A DNA stretch of 57,797 bases from SM23-62 sp964575235 (GTDB lineage: Bacteria; Bacteroidota; Bacteroidia; Bacteroidales; SM23-62), in contig CAZNQG010000005.1 in NCBI GenBank assembly GCA_964575235.1, forward strand, positions 1 to 57,797. The letters are read 5' to 3'. Made by a program: the position numbers and the translations under genes. The notes below the pieces were generated by a model. It saw only the letters and a program-made list of their open reading frames with translations. It ran no database searches and had not been told where the DNA came from. Position 1 is the stretch's first letter. Every line of letters begins with the position of its first letter. Positions 24,954 to 33,736 of the stretch are shown in pieces.

Positions 24954-24961
24954 CAAATTTA
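24954..24961 (-). promoter_or_regulatory. -7 box candidate for the sulfur operon
   Basis: TAAATTTG on the minus strand matches TAnnTTTG and lies 46 bases before the SQR start. A TTTG (24980-24977) is upstream but the spacer is only 15 bases, short of the usual 19-21. Confidence 0.35.
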
Positions 24962-24998
24962 GCAATTTCCCGGTAACAAATGGAAGAATAAAACATAT

Positions 24999-25040
24999 TA
25001 TATATCATTTTTTCTATTTATAAAAATAACATGATATATA
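24999..25040. promoter_or_regulatory. AT-rich inverted repeat upstream of the SQR operon
   Basis: Perfect 10-bp arms TATATATCAT (24999-25008) and ATGATATATA (25031-25040) flank a 22-base AT-rich spacer. It sits about 90-130 bases before the SQR start in a 246-base gap without a gene. It may be an operator, or only an AT-rich structure; no T run makes it a terminator. Confidence 0.3.
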
Positions 25041-25154
25041 TATGAATATGTATAATTTGCAAGTGTCTCTAAATCAGCATACAGCGATGAATAATAGAAG
25101 ATCGGCAGGTCCGAATAATTTGCTTTTGCTGCTGGAGATCATGCCGGATGAGCC

Positions 25155-25694
25155 CTATGTCACTCCGAGCCAGCGCTTGATATGCCTCATCGTCTCATGC
25201 GTCTTGGCTTGTTCCAGGTCCAAGATCTCAGGTTCGCCGAGTCCCCATTGCGAACGTACAGGCTGGATAAGGTTTCTTCGCACGGTCCAGATCATCGGAA
25301 TTCCTGTCTTCAGAAGGCCCGGAATGGCCGGAGCCCATACCCGTCCCTCCAGCTCGAAAGGACCGACCTCGTCCAGGATGATCAGGTGCAGGCCTTTCAG
25401 TGGCAGTGAGAGAAGGTGGTCCAGTCCCGCCCTTATGGCCTGGGGATTGAACCGGAAATCCCTTATGGTTTCCCATCCGGGATAGAGGATCCGGGTGCAG
25501 AGGGCAAATTTATCCCTTCCGGGAACCAGCAGCAGATCGTATTCTTTTTCTCCGCTGACCGGATACCTGCCTGGCGCAAGAATGCCTCCGGTCCTGAGTC
25601 CCGAGCCATCCAGGGCAGGAAGAAGTCCCTCCAGGAATCGGGTCTTGCCCGTATTCACGGCTCCGGTCAGAAACTGTATCCTGGTTTCTTGCAT
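25155..25694 (-). CDS. Nucleoside-triphosphatase (THEP1/DUF2478-like)
   Basis: A 179-residue P-loop NTPase (185 if started at ATG 25712). Walker A is GAVNTGKT near the N-terminus, Walker B is LIILDEVGPFEL (about residues 105-116), and a Gly-rich GGILAPG loop follows the first helix, as in THEP1-type nucleoside triphosphatases that hydrolyse NTPs slowly. The physiological role of the family is unclear. It lies 246 bases upstream of the SQR operon on the same strand, but with an AT-rich spacer and its own promoter-like sequence between them, so a functional link is not shown. It follows the mlaF-like gene by about 90 bases. Confidence 0.75.
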   Translation of the reverse strand: MQETRIQFLTGAVNTGKTRFLEGLLPALDGSGLRTGGILAPGRYPVSGEKEYDLLLVPGRDKFALCTRILYPGWETIRDFRFNPQAIRAGLDHLLSLPLKGLHLIILDEVGPFELEGRVWAPAIPGLLKTGIPMIWTVRRNLIQPVRSQWGLGEPEILDLEQAKTHETMRHIKRWLGVT

Positions 25695-25785
25695 CCTTAG
25701 GGAATTCAGCATTGTTGTACCGTTCGGGCCGACGGCCGGTTACGGTCCTGCCTGTGAATATGGGAGAACGGCAATGCATGCCGGC

Positions 25786-26550
25786 CTATCCATCCTGGTT
25801 CTGTACCTGTTTGAGGGACTGGGTAAGGTTGGTGGCAAAAACGAATTCGTTCAGATACTTGTTTTCGGCAGTCAGGACATCGTCCCTGCTTCCTTCCCAG
25901 CACTTGATCCCCTCGTATATGAACACGACCTTATCGCCGATCTCCATCACGGAATTCATGTCGTGGGTGTTCACGATGGTCGTAATGTCGAATTCTTTAG
26001 TGATCTCCCGGATCAGCTTATCGATGCGGATGGCCGTCTGCGGGTCGAGTCCGGAGTTAGGCTCATCGCAGAAAAGGTACCTCGGGTTCAGGGCAATGGC
26101 CCTTGCAATGCCGACCCGTTTGCGCATACCGCCGCTCAATTCCGCCGGGTACAGATGGTTGGATCCGTCCATATCCACCCGTTGCAGGCAGAAATTCGTC
26201 CGCTCCAGTTTCTCCGGATAGGACTGTTCGGTGAACATATCCAGGGGGTACATTACGTTTTCTTCCACCGTAAATGAATCGAACAGGGCCGCTCCCTGAA
26301 AAAGCATCCCGAATTCCTTGCGGAGGGATTTGCGCTTCTTGAAACTCATTTTTGTAAAATCCCTTCCGTCGAAAATTATCTCGCCCTCATCCACCTCGTG
26401 GAGTCCCACGATGGACTTCAGCAGCACCGTCTTTCCCGAGCCGCTTTTACCGATGATCAGGTTTGTCATTCCCTGTTCAAACAGGATGCTGATGTCGTCC
26501 AGAACGAGGTTCTCTCCGAATGATTTCGATATGTTGCGCACTTCAATCAA
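25786..26550 (-). CDS. mlaF: MlaF-like ABC transporter ATP-binding protein
   Basis: 254-residue ABC ATPase of the Mla/Mce type, which powers phospholipid transport between the membranes. Walker A is GKSGSGKT (about 34-41), the Q-loop MLFQGAALFDSFTVEENV is characteristic of MlaF, the signature is LSGGMRKR, Walker B is YLFCDEPNSGLD, and the H-loop is VNTHD. The start codon is TTG (26550): it overlaps the stop of the permease gene as TTGA, and the next in-frame ATG would cut into the conserved core. The mlaD (MCE) and mlaB/C partners are not adjacent. Confidence 0.93.
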   Translation of the reverse strand: MIEVRNISKSFGENLVLDDISILFEQGMTNLIIGKSGSGKTVLLKSIVGLHEVDEGEIIFDGRDFTKMSFKKRKSLRKEFGMLFQGAALFDSFTVEENVMYPLDMFTEQSYPEKLERTNFCLQRVDMDGSNHLYPAELSGGMRKRVGIARAIALNPRYLFCDEPNSGLDPQTAIRIDKLIREITKEFDITTIVNTHDMNSVMEIGDKVVFIYEGIKCWEGSRDDVLTAENKYLNEFVFATNLTQSLKQVQNQDG

Positions 26551-27287
26551 TCCAGGATCAGTTGGGTCAGGATGAGGTTGAACATCAGGATGAATATGCT
26601 GCTGTGCACCACGGCGCGGGTCGAGGATTTACCCACTTCCAGCGAACTGCCCTGGGCATGGTATCCGTGGTAGGCCGATATGGTGGTGATCAGGAAGGCA
26701 AAGACCACCATTTTTTTCAGGGCATAGGTAAAGTAATACGGGTAGAAAACATACTGGAGTCCATACACAAATTCCTGGGGGGTGGAGGCATCCGTCAGGA
26801 AGGCGGTCATGTAACCGCCGGTCATTCCCACAAACAGGCTCAGTATGGTCAGCAGGGGGAAGAAGAACATGGTGGCCAGCAGTTTGGGGAGGATCAGGAA
26901 GCTGGCCGAATTCACACCCATGATCTCCAGGGCATCGATCTGTTCGGTGATCCTCATAGTGCCCAGCTCGGAAGCAATGCTTGAACCGACCTTACCGGCC
27001 AGGATAAGGGCCACCATGGTGGAGGAAAACTCGAGCAGAAGCATATCCCTCACCCCGACGCCGATCAGGTAGCGAGGCAGCAGGGGACTTTCGATGTTGT
27101 AGTTGGTCTGTATCGTGATGACCGCTCCCACGAAGACGGATATGATGACCACGATCCCGATGGAATTGATGCCCAGGAACTCAAGCTCCCGCATCGTCTG
27201 CCGGTAATACATACCGTACCGTTCCGGCCTGGCGAAGACCTTTGAAATCAGGATGTAATACCTGCCCAGATGGTAAAATAAGCGCAT
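26547..27287 (-). CDS. mlaE: MlaE-like ABC permease
   Basis: 246-residue inner-membrane permease of the MlaE/YrbE family. After an amphipathic interfacial helix (ETMRELEFLG-like segment at about 30) come about five membrane helices. The family core is seen as FVGAVITIQTNYNI, GVRDMLLLEFSSTMVALILAGKVGSSIASELGTMRITEQIDALEIMGV, with the conserved EQIDAL. It pairs with the ATPase encoded four bases into its stop. Mla systems maintain outer-membrane lipid asymmetry; in Bacteroidota the MCE subunit is often encoded elsewhere. It is divergent from manC, with a short AT-rich spacer. Confidence 0.93.
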   Translation of the reverse strand: MRLFYHLGRYYILISKVFARPERYGMYYRQTMRELEFLGINSIGIVVIISVFVGAVITIQTNYNIESPLLPRYLIGVGVRDMLLLEFSSTMVALILAGKVGSSIASELGTMRITEQIDALEIMGVNSASFLILPKLLATMFFFPLLTILSLFVGMTGGYMTAFLTDASTPQEFVYGLQYVFYPYYFTYALKKMVVFAFLITTISAYHGYHAQGSSLEVGKSSTRAVVHSSIFILMFNLILTQLILD

Positions 27288-27328
27288 AGCATTGTAAATG
27301 TAGTGGTTTTTTATATTATATTAAATTG

Positions 27329-27336
27329 TAATTTTG
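27329..27336 (+). promoter_or_regulatory. -7 box candidate for manC
   Basis: TAATTTTG matches TAnnTTTG perfectly, 21 bases before ATG 27358. The upstream sequence is AT-rich but lacks a clear TTTG at the -33 distance. Confidence 0.4.
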
Positions 27337-27357
27337 TGCGCTCAAAACCCAGACGGT

Positions 27358-28452
27358 ATGGATAAAAACAACTATTGTGTCATCATGGCCGGCGGTGTGG
27401 GAAGCAGGTTCTGGCCCATGAGCAGGGCCGAACGGCCCAAGCAATTCCTGGACATTCTTGGAACGGGACAAACCCTGCTGGAAATAACCTACGAAAGGCT
27501 TCGCCGGATCATACCCAACGAGAACATACTGGTGGTCACAAACCGGGTTTACGGACCGCTGGTCCGCGAACAGTTGCCCCAGCTTCCCGAAGCAAACATC
27601 CTGCTCGAGCCCTCGCGCAGGAATACGGCACCCTGCATTGCCTACGCGAGCTGCAAGATACATAAACGGAACCCGGAAGCAAGAATAGTGGTAGCCCCTT
27701 CGGACCATCTGATCCTGAAGGAGGACAAATTCCTGAAGGTTGTGCAGGACGGGCTGAAGTTCGTGGCCGAGGAAGAATCCCTGCTGACCATCGGGATCAC
27801 CCCTTCCCGGCCGGAGACCGGGTACGGGTACATACAGGCGAACGGAACCGGCAAGTCCGGCACAAAATACCGTAACCTGAGAAAGGTCAAAACCTTTACC
27901 GAGAAGCCGGATCTGAAACTGGCAAAGGTATTTTATGAAAGCGGTGAATTCTTCTGGAACTCGGGAATCTTTTTCTGGTCGGTCAAGGCCATCCTCGAAG
28001 CATTCCGTCAACACCTGCCGGAGATGTACGGGGTGTTTTCAGAAGGCCAGGGGAAGTTCGACACGGATGAGGAGCCCGGCTTCATCGATTACGCCTATGC
28101 CGAATGCAAAAACATATCCATAGACTACGGCGTTATGGAGAAGGCGGACAATGTCTGCGTGATCACCGCCGATTTCGGCTGGTCCGACCTTGGAACCTGG
28201 GGGGCCCTTCACGACCAGCTGAAGAAAGACAGGCAGAACAACGTTGTTGTCGGCAAGGAGGTATTGACCTATGATGTGGAGGGATGCCTGGTGAACGTTC
28301 CGGCCGACAAGCTCGTTGTACTGCAGGGACTTAAGGATTTCATCGTCGTGGAAACCCAGGACGTACTTTTGGTCTGCCGTATGGAGGATGAACAGAAGAT
28401 CCGTAACATCGTCAACGATGTGCGGATACAGCAGGGCAACCGATATATATAG
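27358..28452 (+). CDS. manC: Mannose-1-phosphate guanylyltransferase
   Basis: Makes GDP-mannose from GTP and mannose-1-phosphate for glycans such as lipopolysaccharide, capsule and O-glycans; cytoplasmic. The 364 residues are the short, single-domain type (no C-terminal isomerase cupin). The nucleotide-binding loop is MAGGVGSRFWPMSR (10-23) with ERPKQF following. Further family motifs are EPSRRNTAPCI, APSDHLI, ETGYGYI, FTEKP, FWNSGIFFW and ADFGWSDLGTW. The start at 27358 agrees with the family; an earlier start would lie inside the promoter region. A nested palindromic repeat begins one base past its stop codon. Confidence 0.95.
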   Translation: MDKNNYCVIMAGGVGSRFWPMSRAERPKQFLDILGTGQTLLEITYERLRRIIPNENILVVTNRVYGPLVREQLPQLPEANILLEPSRRNTAPCIAYASCKIHKRNPEARIVVAPSDHLILKEDKFLKVVQDGLKFVAEEESLLTIGITPSRPETGYGYIQANGTGKSGTKYRNLRKVKTFTEKPDLKLAKVFYESGEFFWNSGIFFWSVKAILEAFRQHLPEMYGVFSEGQGKFDTDEEPGFIDYAYAECKNISIDYGVMEKADNVCVITADFGWSDLGTWGALHDQLKKDRQNNVVVGKEVLTYDVEGCLVNVPADKLVVLQGLKDFIVVETQDVLLVCRMEDEQKIRNIVNDVRIQQGNRYI

Positions 28453-28453
28453 G

Positions 28454-28540
28454 AAGCTGAAGGCATAGCCGGCACACTGCTTAATTTTGCGGCAGAATAA
28501 CCACAAAATATAGGCAGCTTAGCAGCTATGCCTTCAGCTT
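28454..28540. repeat. Nested palindromic repeat, copy 1 (after manC)
   Basis: Perfect 15-bp outer arms AAGCTGAAGGCATAG (28454-28468) and CTATGCCTTCAGCTT (28526-28540) enclose a degenerate core: CTGCTTA paired with TAGGCAG (one G-T), and an inner stem ATTTTGCGG/CCACAAAAT around a CAGAATAA loop. The left arm starts one base after the manC stop. Confidence 0.75.
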
Positions 28541-28560
28541 TTAGCCGGCAACAACCTACC

Positions 28561-28644
28561 GCCCGGAGGCAATGCAGGAACGTCGCTGCCTTTTGCGGCA
28601 GTAACCGCAAAAGAGAGGCTCCTATTCCTGCATTGCCTCCGGGC
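28561..28644. repeat. Nested palindromic repeat, copy 2
   Basis: Perfect 19-bp outer arms GCCCGGAGGCAATGCAGGA (28561-28579) and its complement (28626-28644). Inside is the core GTCGCTGC ... GGCTCC (28582-28622) with a perfect 9-bp inner stem CTTTTGCGG/CCGCAAAAG around loop CAGTAA. It lies between manC and the gldN terminator. Confidence 0.85.
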
Positions 28645-28650
28645 GCATAT

Positions 28651-28682
28651 AAAAAAAAGCCGCCATGTTCGTGTGGCGGCTT
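28651..28682 (-). terminator. Rho-independent terminator of the gld/por operon
   Basis: A 9-bp stem AAGCCGCCA/TGGCGGCTT (28657-28665, 28674-28682) followed on the minus strand by a T run (28658-28651). It lies 20 bases past the gldN stop. Confidence 0.88.
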
Positions 28683-28701
28683 CTTCCCTGTATGATGGTG
28701 C

Positions 28702-29604
28702 TTAGTATTCCCAGAGGTCGTGCTCGAATTCGAATATCTCGTATTTTATATGCTCTGCCTCGAACATGGCATCCATGCCTTTCGCATAATCTCTGATGGC
28801 CCGGTTGTCATGAACGTTGGTTACACTGTAGATCCATGAACTGAATCTTCGCTGGTTCAGCAGGTCGTCGAATGAGATCCGTTGAGCGTCGTTCGCGGGA
28901 TTGAATGCTTCCTGTTTGGCAAGGTAGTAGCGGATCTCGGGGTAGTAAACCCAGAACAGCGGTTCCTGTGTAATTTCCCCGGTTTTACGGATTTCATAAG
29001 TTATGGGGTCCTCGATTTCCTTTTCTTCAACCCTGAAGGGGCAGATGCCGATGATCCGGACCTGGAGGGTGGAATACCTGCGGTCGAAGAACCATTTTTC
29101 CTTCAACATGATCCGGTTGACATCATCGAGCACAATATTGACCCCTGTGACCTGCATGGTGAAATCCATGATGGTGGAATCGAATACGGGTTCAGTAATG
29201 GTATCCGGTTTCATTACCTGCATGATTTCCTCCATGCTCATGGGCTGCTCGAATTCATATGTCAGGAACGGCTTGTATGCATATACCTGGTGCCCGGGCA
29301 GGGGATTCTTGAGAATGTCGAGGAGCAGCTGGGTAAGGTTCTTTCGGTCCCCGATCGTCTTGGTCGGGTAATACAGGGGCTGGTTCATCTTTTCCCTGAG
29401 GTTGATCATTCTCCATACGGTCTTTTCATACATGATGTCCGATTCCCGGATATAGGGGTAGGGAACCGGATCCTTCTTCGGGATGTGCTCCTTGGTGTAG
29501 ACCTCACGCTTCTCGACCAGGTCGAGGGATTGTGCTTTCAGTGCCGGTGCCCCGGCGATGATTATGAGAAGGACTCCCGTTACGATATTCCTTATTGTTT
29601 TCAT
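28702..29604 (-). CDS. gldN: GldN/PorN type IX secretion protein
   Basis: 300-residue periplasmic protein with signal peptide (about 1-25, ending LKAQS). With GldK it forms the large ring at the outer membrane in the type IX system. Family segments are YPYIRESDIMYEKTVWRMINLREKMNQPLYYP and, further on, VNIVLDDVNRIMLKEKWFFDRRYSTLQVRIIGICP, WVYYPEIRYYLAKQEAFN and FDDLLNQRRFSSWIY. It is the last gene of the porP-gldK-gldL-gldM-gldN operon, 21 bases after gldM, and is followed by a strong terminator. The gene order is that of Porphyromonas and Flavobacterium. Confidence 0.96.
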   Translation of the reverse strand: MKTIRNIVTGVLLIIIAGAPALKAQSLDLVEKREVYTKEHIPKKDPVPYPYIRESDIMYEKTVWRMINLREKMNQPLYYPTKTIGDRKNLTQLLLDILKNPLPGHQVYAYKPFLTYEFEQPMSMEEIMQVMKPDTITEPVFDSTIMDFTMQVTGVNIVLDDVNRIMLKEKWFFDRRYSTLQVRIIGICPFRVEEKEIEDPITYEIRKTGEITQEPLFWVYYPEIRYYLAKQEAFNPANDAQRISFDDLLNQRRFSSWIYSVTNVHDNRAIRDYAKGMDAMFEAEHIKYEIFEFEHDLWEY

Positions 29605-29625
29605 CCTTGTATGGCTTATATCGAT

Positions 29626-31263
29626 TTACTGTATTTTAAGACCAAGCGTAGGCAGGGTTACCACGGCACCGTCCGGGCCCACCGCCTTGATTTCGTTGAA
29701 ATAGATGCTTGAATTCGATCGCACCTGGTCCCTCAGGGTTTGCCGTATTTCAGAGTTGAAATTGGCTCCCTGGTTGGGGACCCGCTTGGTGAATCCCTGT
29801 ACCGTTGCCTCGAACTCGTAGCTTGTGATCTGGTAACTCACACCCCCGAACTTGAACCATTCCGGCATTTCAGCCTTCAAACCCAGCTCGGCCAGCGCAG
29901 CCGATCTACGTAAGTTCCCGCCCCTCTTTCCCGCCAGGGCAGGAAATGGCGGGGGTACCCTTTCTACCCTGAACTCCTTGCTTCCCATGGAGCGGCTTAC
30001 CCCGTCAACCATAACGGAAACCGATACCGTTGCCATTCCAAGCCTGGTGGGGGTTACGGTATAGCGGGTACCGGACCCGACCATTCTTCCGTTGTTGATT
30101 CTGGCCCGGATGCTGTTGGCCGGGTATCCGGGAACGGATATCTCGACCGGGTTGTCGATTGCGTTATAGAATACGTTCATCTCCGTTGGGGACACGACCA
30201 GTGCCGGTTCTGCAACGATATAGCTTTCCCTGAATGGCTTGTTGGTATACGAACCGTCCATTCGCTTCAGGCTGATGATGCCTTCCCATTTTTTCTCACC
30301 CAGGCTGCTGGGCCTTACCCTGTAGATTCCTTTGCCTCCGGCTATAGGCACGGTATCGTAATCCCTTCCAAGCTCCCCGACCATATTGTACTCCACGGTG
30401 CCGTCATCGCCAACGATGGAATCGTAGGTGCCGATGTATACCTTCGGCTCCTGGGTGGTATCGAAGGCGGCCATGAACACGCTCGCTTCGTATTCGCTGC
30501 CCCTTATGACATGGTTGGATTTCGGAATAACGACCGGTTCAATCAGGTTGAATTTGAATGAACCGGCTTCGATCTGTGCATAAAGGTAATTCAGAGTTTC
30601 TGACTCGGCGTTCCGCACATCGCTCTGCATCTTGGACATCAGGGCAATAACACCGACCAGGGGCACGTGCGAAAAATATGCGTGCTGCCAGGAGTGTTTT
30701 TCCCCGTCAGGAGCAATATAATCGTCGGTATTCAGACTTGATTCGATCGATCCCCGGATGCTTTGGTTTTCTTCGGAGATCAAGGAAAGAAAATACTCAC
30801 GCAGTTCGTCGATAGCCACTTTCAGATCGTTGGCCTTTCCCCCCTCGTCGGGTCCGATCATGATCTCGGCCGGTTTGTCCTGGTTGTCATTCGCCCGGAT
30901 ATCGGCAGTGTGAACCTCCTCTCCTACAATGGCTTCAGCATCTTCACCGTCAGCATACTGGACGATCTCAATTTTAAGATCCTGTATGTATTTATGCAAT
31001 TCATCCGACCTTCTTTTCACCTCGAGGGCCTTTGCCTGCCAGGGACCCGCTTTCACCGGGTTCTCTGCTGCCGCACGGTCGAATTCCTGGTAATAAACAT
31101 CGTTTTTCTGTGCGAAATTTTTAGTAGTCGTAACCATGCCTTCATCCACCAGCACAAAAGCATCAAGCACTTCTTTTGAGACATTCAGTGCAAGCATGGC
31201 CATCAGCACCAAATACATCATGCCGATCATCTTTTGTCTCGGGGTTTCTTTTGCGTGTGCCAT
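29626..31263 (-). CDS. gldM: GldM/PorM type IX secretion motor protein
   Basis: 545 residues. The N-terminal ETPRQKMIGMMYLVLMAMLALNVSKEVLDAF holds the single transmembrane helix (about 12-34) that, with GldL, forms the proton-driven motor. The long periplasmic part has helical domain D1 (about 40-220, N-terminal half) then beta-rich domains ending in LPTLGLKIQ. Polar residues in the helix and Glu30 after it fit the coupling region. It lies between gldL and gldN with short spacers (36 and 21 bases). Its length is close to PorM and GldM of cultured relatives. Confidence 0.96.
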   Translation of the reverse strand: MAHAKETPRQKMIGMMYLVLMAMLALNVSKEVLDAFVLVDEGMVTTTKNFAQKNDVYYQEFDRAAAENPVKAGPWQAKALEVKRRSDELHKYIQDLKIEIVQYADGEDAEAIVGEEVHTADIRANDNQDKPAEIMIGPDEGGKANDLKVAIDELREYFLSLISEENQSIRGSIESSLNTDDYIAPDGEKHSWQHAYFSHVPLVGVIALMSKMQSDVRNAESETLNYLYAQIEAGSFKFNLIEPVVIPKSNHVIRGSEYEASVFMAAFDTTQEPKVYIGTYDSIVGDDGTVEYNMVGELGRDYDTVPIAGGKGIYRVRPSSLGEKKWEGIISLKRMDGSYTNKPFRESYIVAEPALVVSPTEMNVFYNAIDNPVEISVPGYPANSIRARINNGRMVGSGTRYTVTPTRLGMATVSVSVMVDGVSRSMGSKEFRVERVPPPFPALAGKRGGNLRRSAALAELGLKAEMPEWFKFGGVSYQITSYEFEATVQGFTKRVPNQGANFNSEIRQTLRDQVRSNSSIYFNEIKAVGPDGAVVTLPTLGLKIQ

Positions 31264-31299
31264 GGGTTATAGTCTCGGGTTTTGGTTCTGCTTTTAGGT

Positions 31300-32211
31300 T
31301 TATTTCACATTCATGGCTGAAAGCATGTTGCCATAGACGGTGTTCAGGTCTGCAATGTTCTTGCTGAGCTGGGACATCTGCTGTTTGTATTTTTCGGTTT
31401 CCTCCACGGAGGCCTTGAGATTTTTCATCATGTCCTCGATGCCCCGGTATACCTGGTCGGCGCCCTTCATATGTTCGGTGGTGCCTTTGAGCTGGGCTGC
31501 ATAGGCCTCGTTCAGGGCCTGCAGGTTCCGGTTCATGGCCTCGAGCTGAGAGCCGAATGTTTCGTTGCTGGTGGTAATGCTTTTGGCCTTTGCGGCAGCC
31601 TCGGAATAGCTTGCGGCCACTTCCGACCCGCTGCTGGCTATTTTTTCTGCAGCTTTCTGATAGGATTCGGAAAGAATGCTCGCGGCCGAAGCCAGTTTAT
31701 GGGTCGATTCGGTATAATTTTCCGTAAGTCCCCCGACCCCCTGAGCGGCCTTTTCAACGTTTTCGGCGTATTGTCGTGTCGCAACGGATGCCTCCGAGAT
31801 ATCCGCAAGGTTTGCGGCCGTAGAAGATAAATTGTTCAATCCGGTACCCAGGTTCTTGATGGTTTCGGGCTTAATATCGGCCTGGTTGAATATGTCTTCA
31901 AATTTTTCCAGGGTTACGCCTCTTCCGGCAAGCGCTTCATCCCGGTACTCATCCAGTTCATCCGGATCGGTCATACCGGCAAGTTCGGGGTATACAAGTG
32001 TCCAGTCAAGCTCTTCGTGGAGTGGCTCGAATGCTGAAAAGAAGAAAATAGTCGCTTCGGTACATAATCCAATTGAAATCACAAGGCCACCACCGGGGAT
32101 ATGCTGGATTTTAAACAAGGCGCCGATGATCACAACGGATGCGCCCATACCGTACAACTTGGCCATGAAATTTTTCCAACCGGCACTCTGAGTGAGTTCT
32201 GTAAGATTCAT
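31300..32211 (-). CDS. gldL: GldL/PorL type IX secretion motor protein
   Basis: 303 residues. Two N-terminal membrane helices (about 18-35 and 40-65: YGMGASVVIIGALFKIQH and GGGLVISIGLCTEATIFFFSAFEP) include the conserved Glu in CTEATIFFF that is implicated in proton flow. The rest is a cytoplasmic coiled-coil-like helical domain rich in Ala, Ser and Glu (NLGTGLNNLSSTAANLADISEASV and similar). With GldM it powers secretion and gliding. The cytoplasmic tail is as long as in PorL and longer than in F. johnsoniae GldL. Spacers to gldK and gldM are 27 and 36 bases. Confidence 0.96.
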   Translation of the reverse strand: MNLTELTQSAGWKNFMAKLYGMGASVVIIGALFKIQHIPGGGLVISIGLCTEATIFFFSAFEPLHEELDWTLVYPELAGMTDPDELDEYRDEALAGRGVTLEKFEDIFNQADIKPETIKNLGTGLNNLSSTAANLADISEASVATRQYAENVEKAAQGVGGLTENYTESTHKLASAASILSESYQKAAEKIASSGSEVAASYSEAAAKAKSITTSNETFGSQLEAMNRNLQALNEAYAAQLKGTTEHMKGADQVYRGIEDMMKNLKASVEETEKYKQQMSQLSKNIADLNTVYGNMLSAMNVK

Positions 32212-32238
32212 AATTATAGGATTAAATGATTTTCATTT

Positions 32239-33633
32239 TTAATTGTTACCCATGTAGGGGCGGATGCACCTGAATCCGATATAGGAGGTCGAAGTGTCCT
32301 GATATTCATAGGTACGGGTGCTGACCTGCAGGTAGTATGCAATATCCTTCCAGGAACCGCCGCGGATCACCTTTCTTTTCATCACATGGTTGTCCCTATC
32401 GGTTGCAATATACTTATAATCCGGGTTCAGGTCATGCTGGAAGAAATAGGCGGATTCGTCGTAGGCGTTGGCACACCATTCTGCAACGTTTCCGGCCATA
32501 TCGTACAGGTTGAGTTCGTTGGGTTCGTATGTCCCGACCGCTGTGGTTGTGATCCCGCCGTCAGCGGCATAATCACCCCTCAGCGGTTTGAAGTTGGCCA
32601 GGAAGCATCCTTCCCGGTTCCTGGTGTAGAGTCCACCCCAGGGATACATGGAATTCTCTAATCCGCCACGGGCGGCGAATTCCCACTCGGATTCGAGGGG
32701 GAGCCGGTAATCCTGGACGTATATGTCTCCTTGCTTAGCCAGGGCGTTGTTCAGGAGCTGGGTTCTCCAGATGCAAAATGCATTGGCCTGCTTCCAGGTG
32801 ATCCCGACGACGGGGTAATTGTCGAAGGAGGGATGCCAGAAATACATATTGGCGGCAGGCTCGTTGTAGGAATAGGTGAAATCCCGTATCCAGCAGAGGG
32901 TGTCCGGATAGACGTTGACCACGTCCTTCAGGATGAAGGAGCCCCGGTTCTCAATGGGTTGTTCGTTGCCTTCGGGATCAATGATGGTGCCGGAATATTC
33001 TCCGGGGTCCTGGTCGAGGTCCCCGATGTCTTCGAGGTAATAATTCTGGAATCGATTCTTGTTCTTGGCTGCCTGCTGAAGGTCTACCCAGAAATACCGG
33101 TAATTCAACTTGTGCGGATTGATCTCCTTGCGTCCGAAAAACCGCTCTTCCACGCCGTAATAAAGGTTATCCAGAGCCTGCCGAACGTCTTCATTTTCAT
33201 AAAGCCGCTTGTCATCCAGCCTGGTTTCCCAGTTGAGCTGGTAAGCCCTCCCAAAGATATCTTCCTCAAGATCGGCGCCGTATGCATCCACCAGAATGCG
33301 GAAATCCTCTTCCAGGATCTCACCGAGCAGTTCCCTTTTGAGGGAGTCTCTTACCCAGAATACAAACTGCCTGTATTCGTTATTGGTTATCTCGGTCTGG
33401 TCCATCCAGAAAGCATCTACCGTAACCGTTTTGGTAAAATGGTTCTGGGCGAAAGGAACATCCTGGTCCGCCGGACCCATGTTATAGGACCCCTGGGGGA
33501 TGAATTCCATTCCGAATGGTTCGGGCTCAAAATATTTTTTACGTCCGGGGACCCCCGTAAGCTCACCGGTATAGATGTTCCCGCAACTGCTGAAAATTCC
33601 TATTAAAATACCAAATGCAACTAACTTTTTCAT
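32239..33633 (-). CDS. gldK: GldK/PorK type IX secretion lipoprotein
   Basis: 464-residue outer-membrane lipoprotein. The signal peptide ends in lipobox FSSC (Cys17). The body is a formylglycine-generating-enzyme-like (sulfatase-modifying factor) fold: GMEFIPQGSYNMG, FWMDQTEITNNEYRQFV, YPVVGITWKQANAFCIWR, RLPLESEWEFAARGG, LYDMAGNVAEWCANAY, KRKVIRGGSWKD and GFRCIRPY. GldK uses this fold structurally, forming the periplasmic ring with GldN. It is about 100 bases downstream of porP and may have its own promoter in that AT-rich gap, though none was seen with perfect consensus. Confidence 0.97.
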   Translation of the reverse strand: MKKLVAFGILIGIFSSCGNIYTGELTGVPGRKKYFEPEPFGMEFIPQGSYNMGPADQDVPFAQNHFTKTVTVDAFWMDQTEITNNEYRQFVFWVRDSLKRELLGEILEEDFRILVDAYGADLEEDIFGRAYQLNWETRLDDKRLYENEDVRQALDNLYYGVEERFFGRKEINPHKLNYRYFWVDLQQAAKNKNRFQNYYLEDIGDLDQDPGEYSGTIIDPEGNEQPIENRGSFILKDVVNVYPDTLCWIRDFTYSYNEPAANMYFWHPSFDNYPVVGITWKQANAFCIWRTQLLNNALAKQGDIYVQDYRLPLESEWEFAARGGLENSMYPWGGLYTRNREGCFLANFKPLRGDYAADGGITTTAVGTYEPNELNLYDMAGNVAEWCANAYDESAYFFQHDLNPDYKYIATDRDNHVMKRKVIRGGSWKDIAYYLQVSTRTYEYQDTSTSYIGFRCIRPYMGNN

Positions 33634-33736
33634 AGCTTTCCGGGTATTTTGTATCGTATTATTTACTGCAATGTATTTATAAAACTGACTTTCAAAGCCT
33701 AAAATAAGAAAAAAATCAATAATTCATTTCACTCCC

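Noticed and set aside
25042..25485. Plus-strand open frame starting in the AT-rich gap
   Set aside because: Mostly antisense to the P-loop NTPase gene, whose Walker motifs are clear; no family match.
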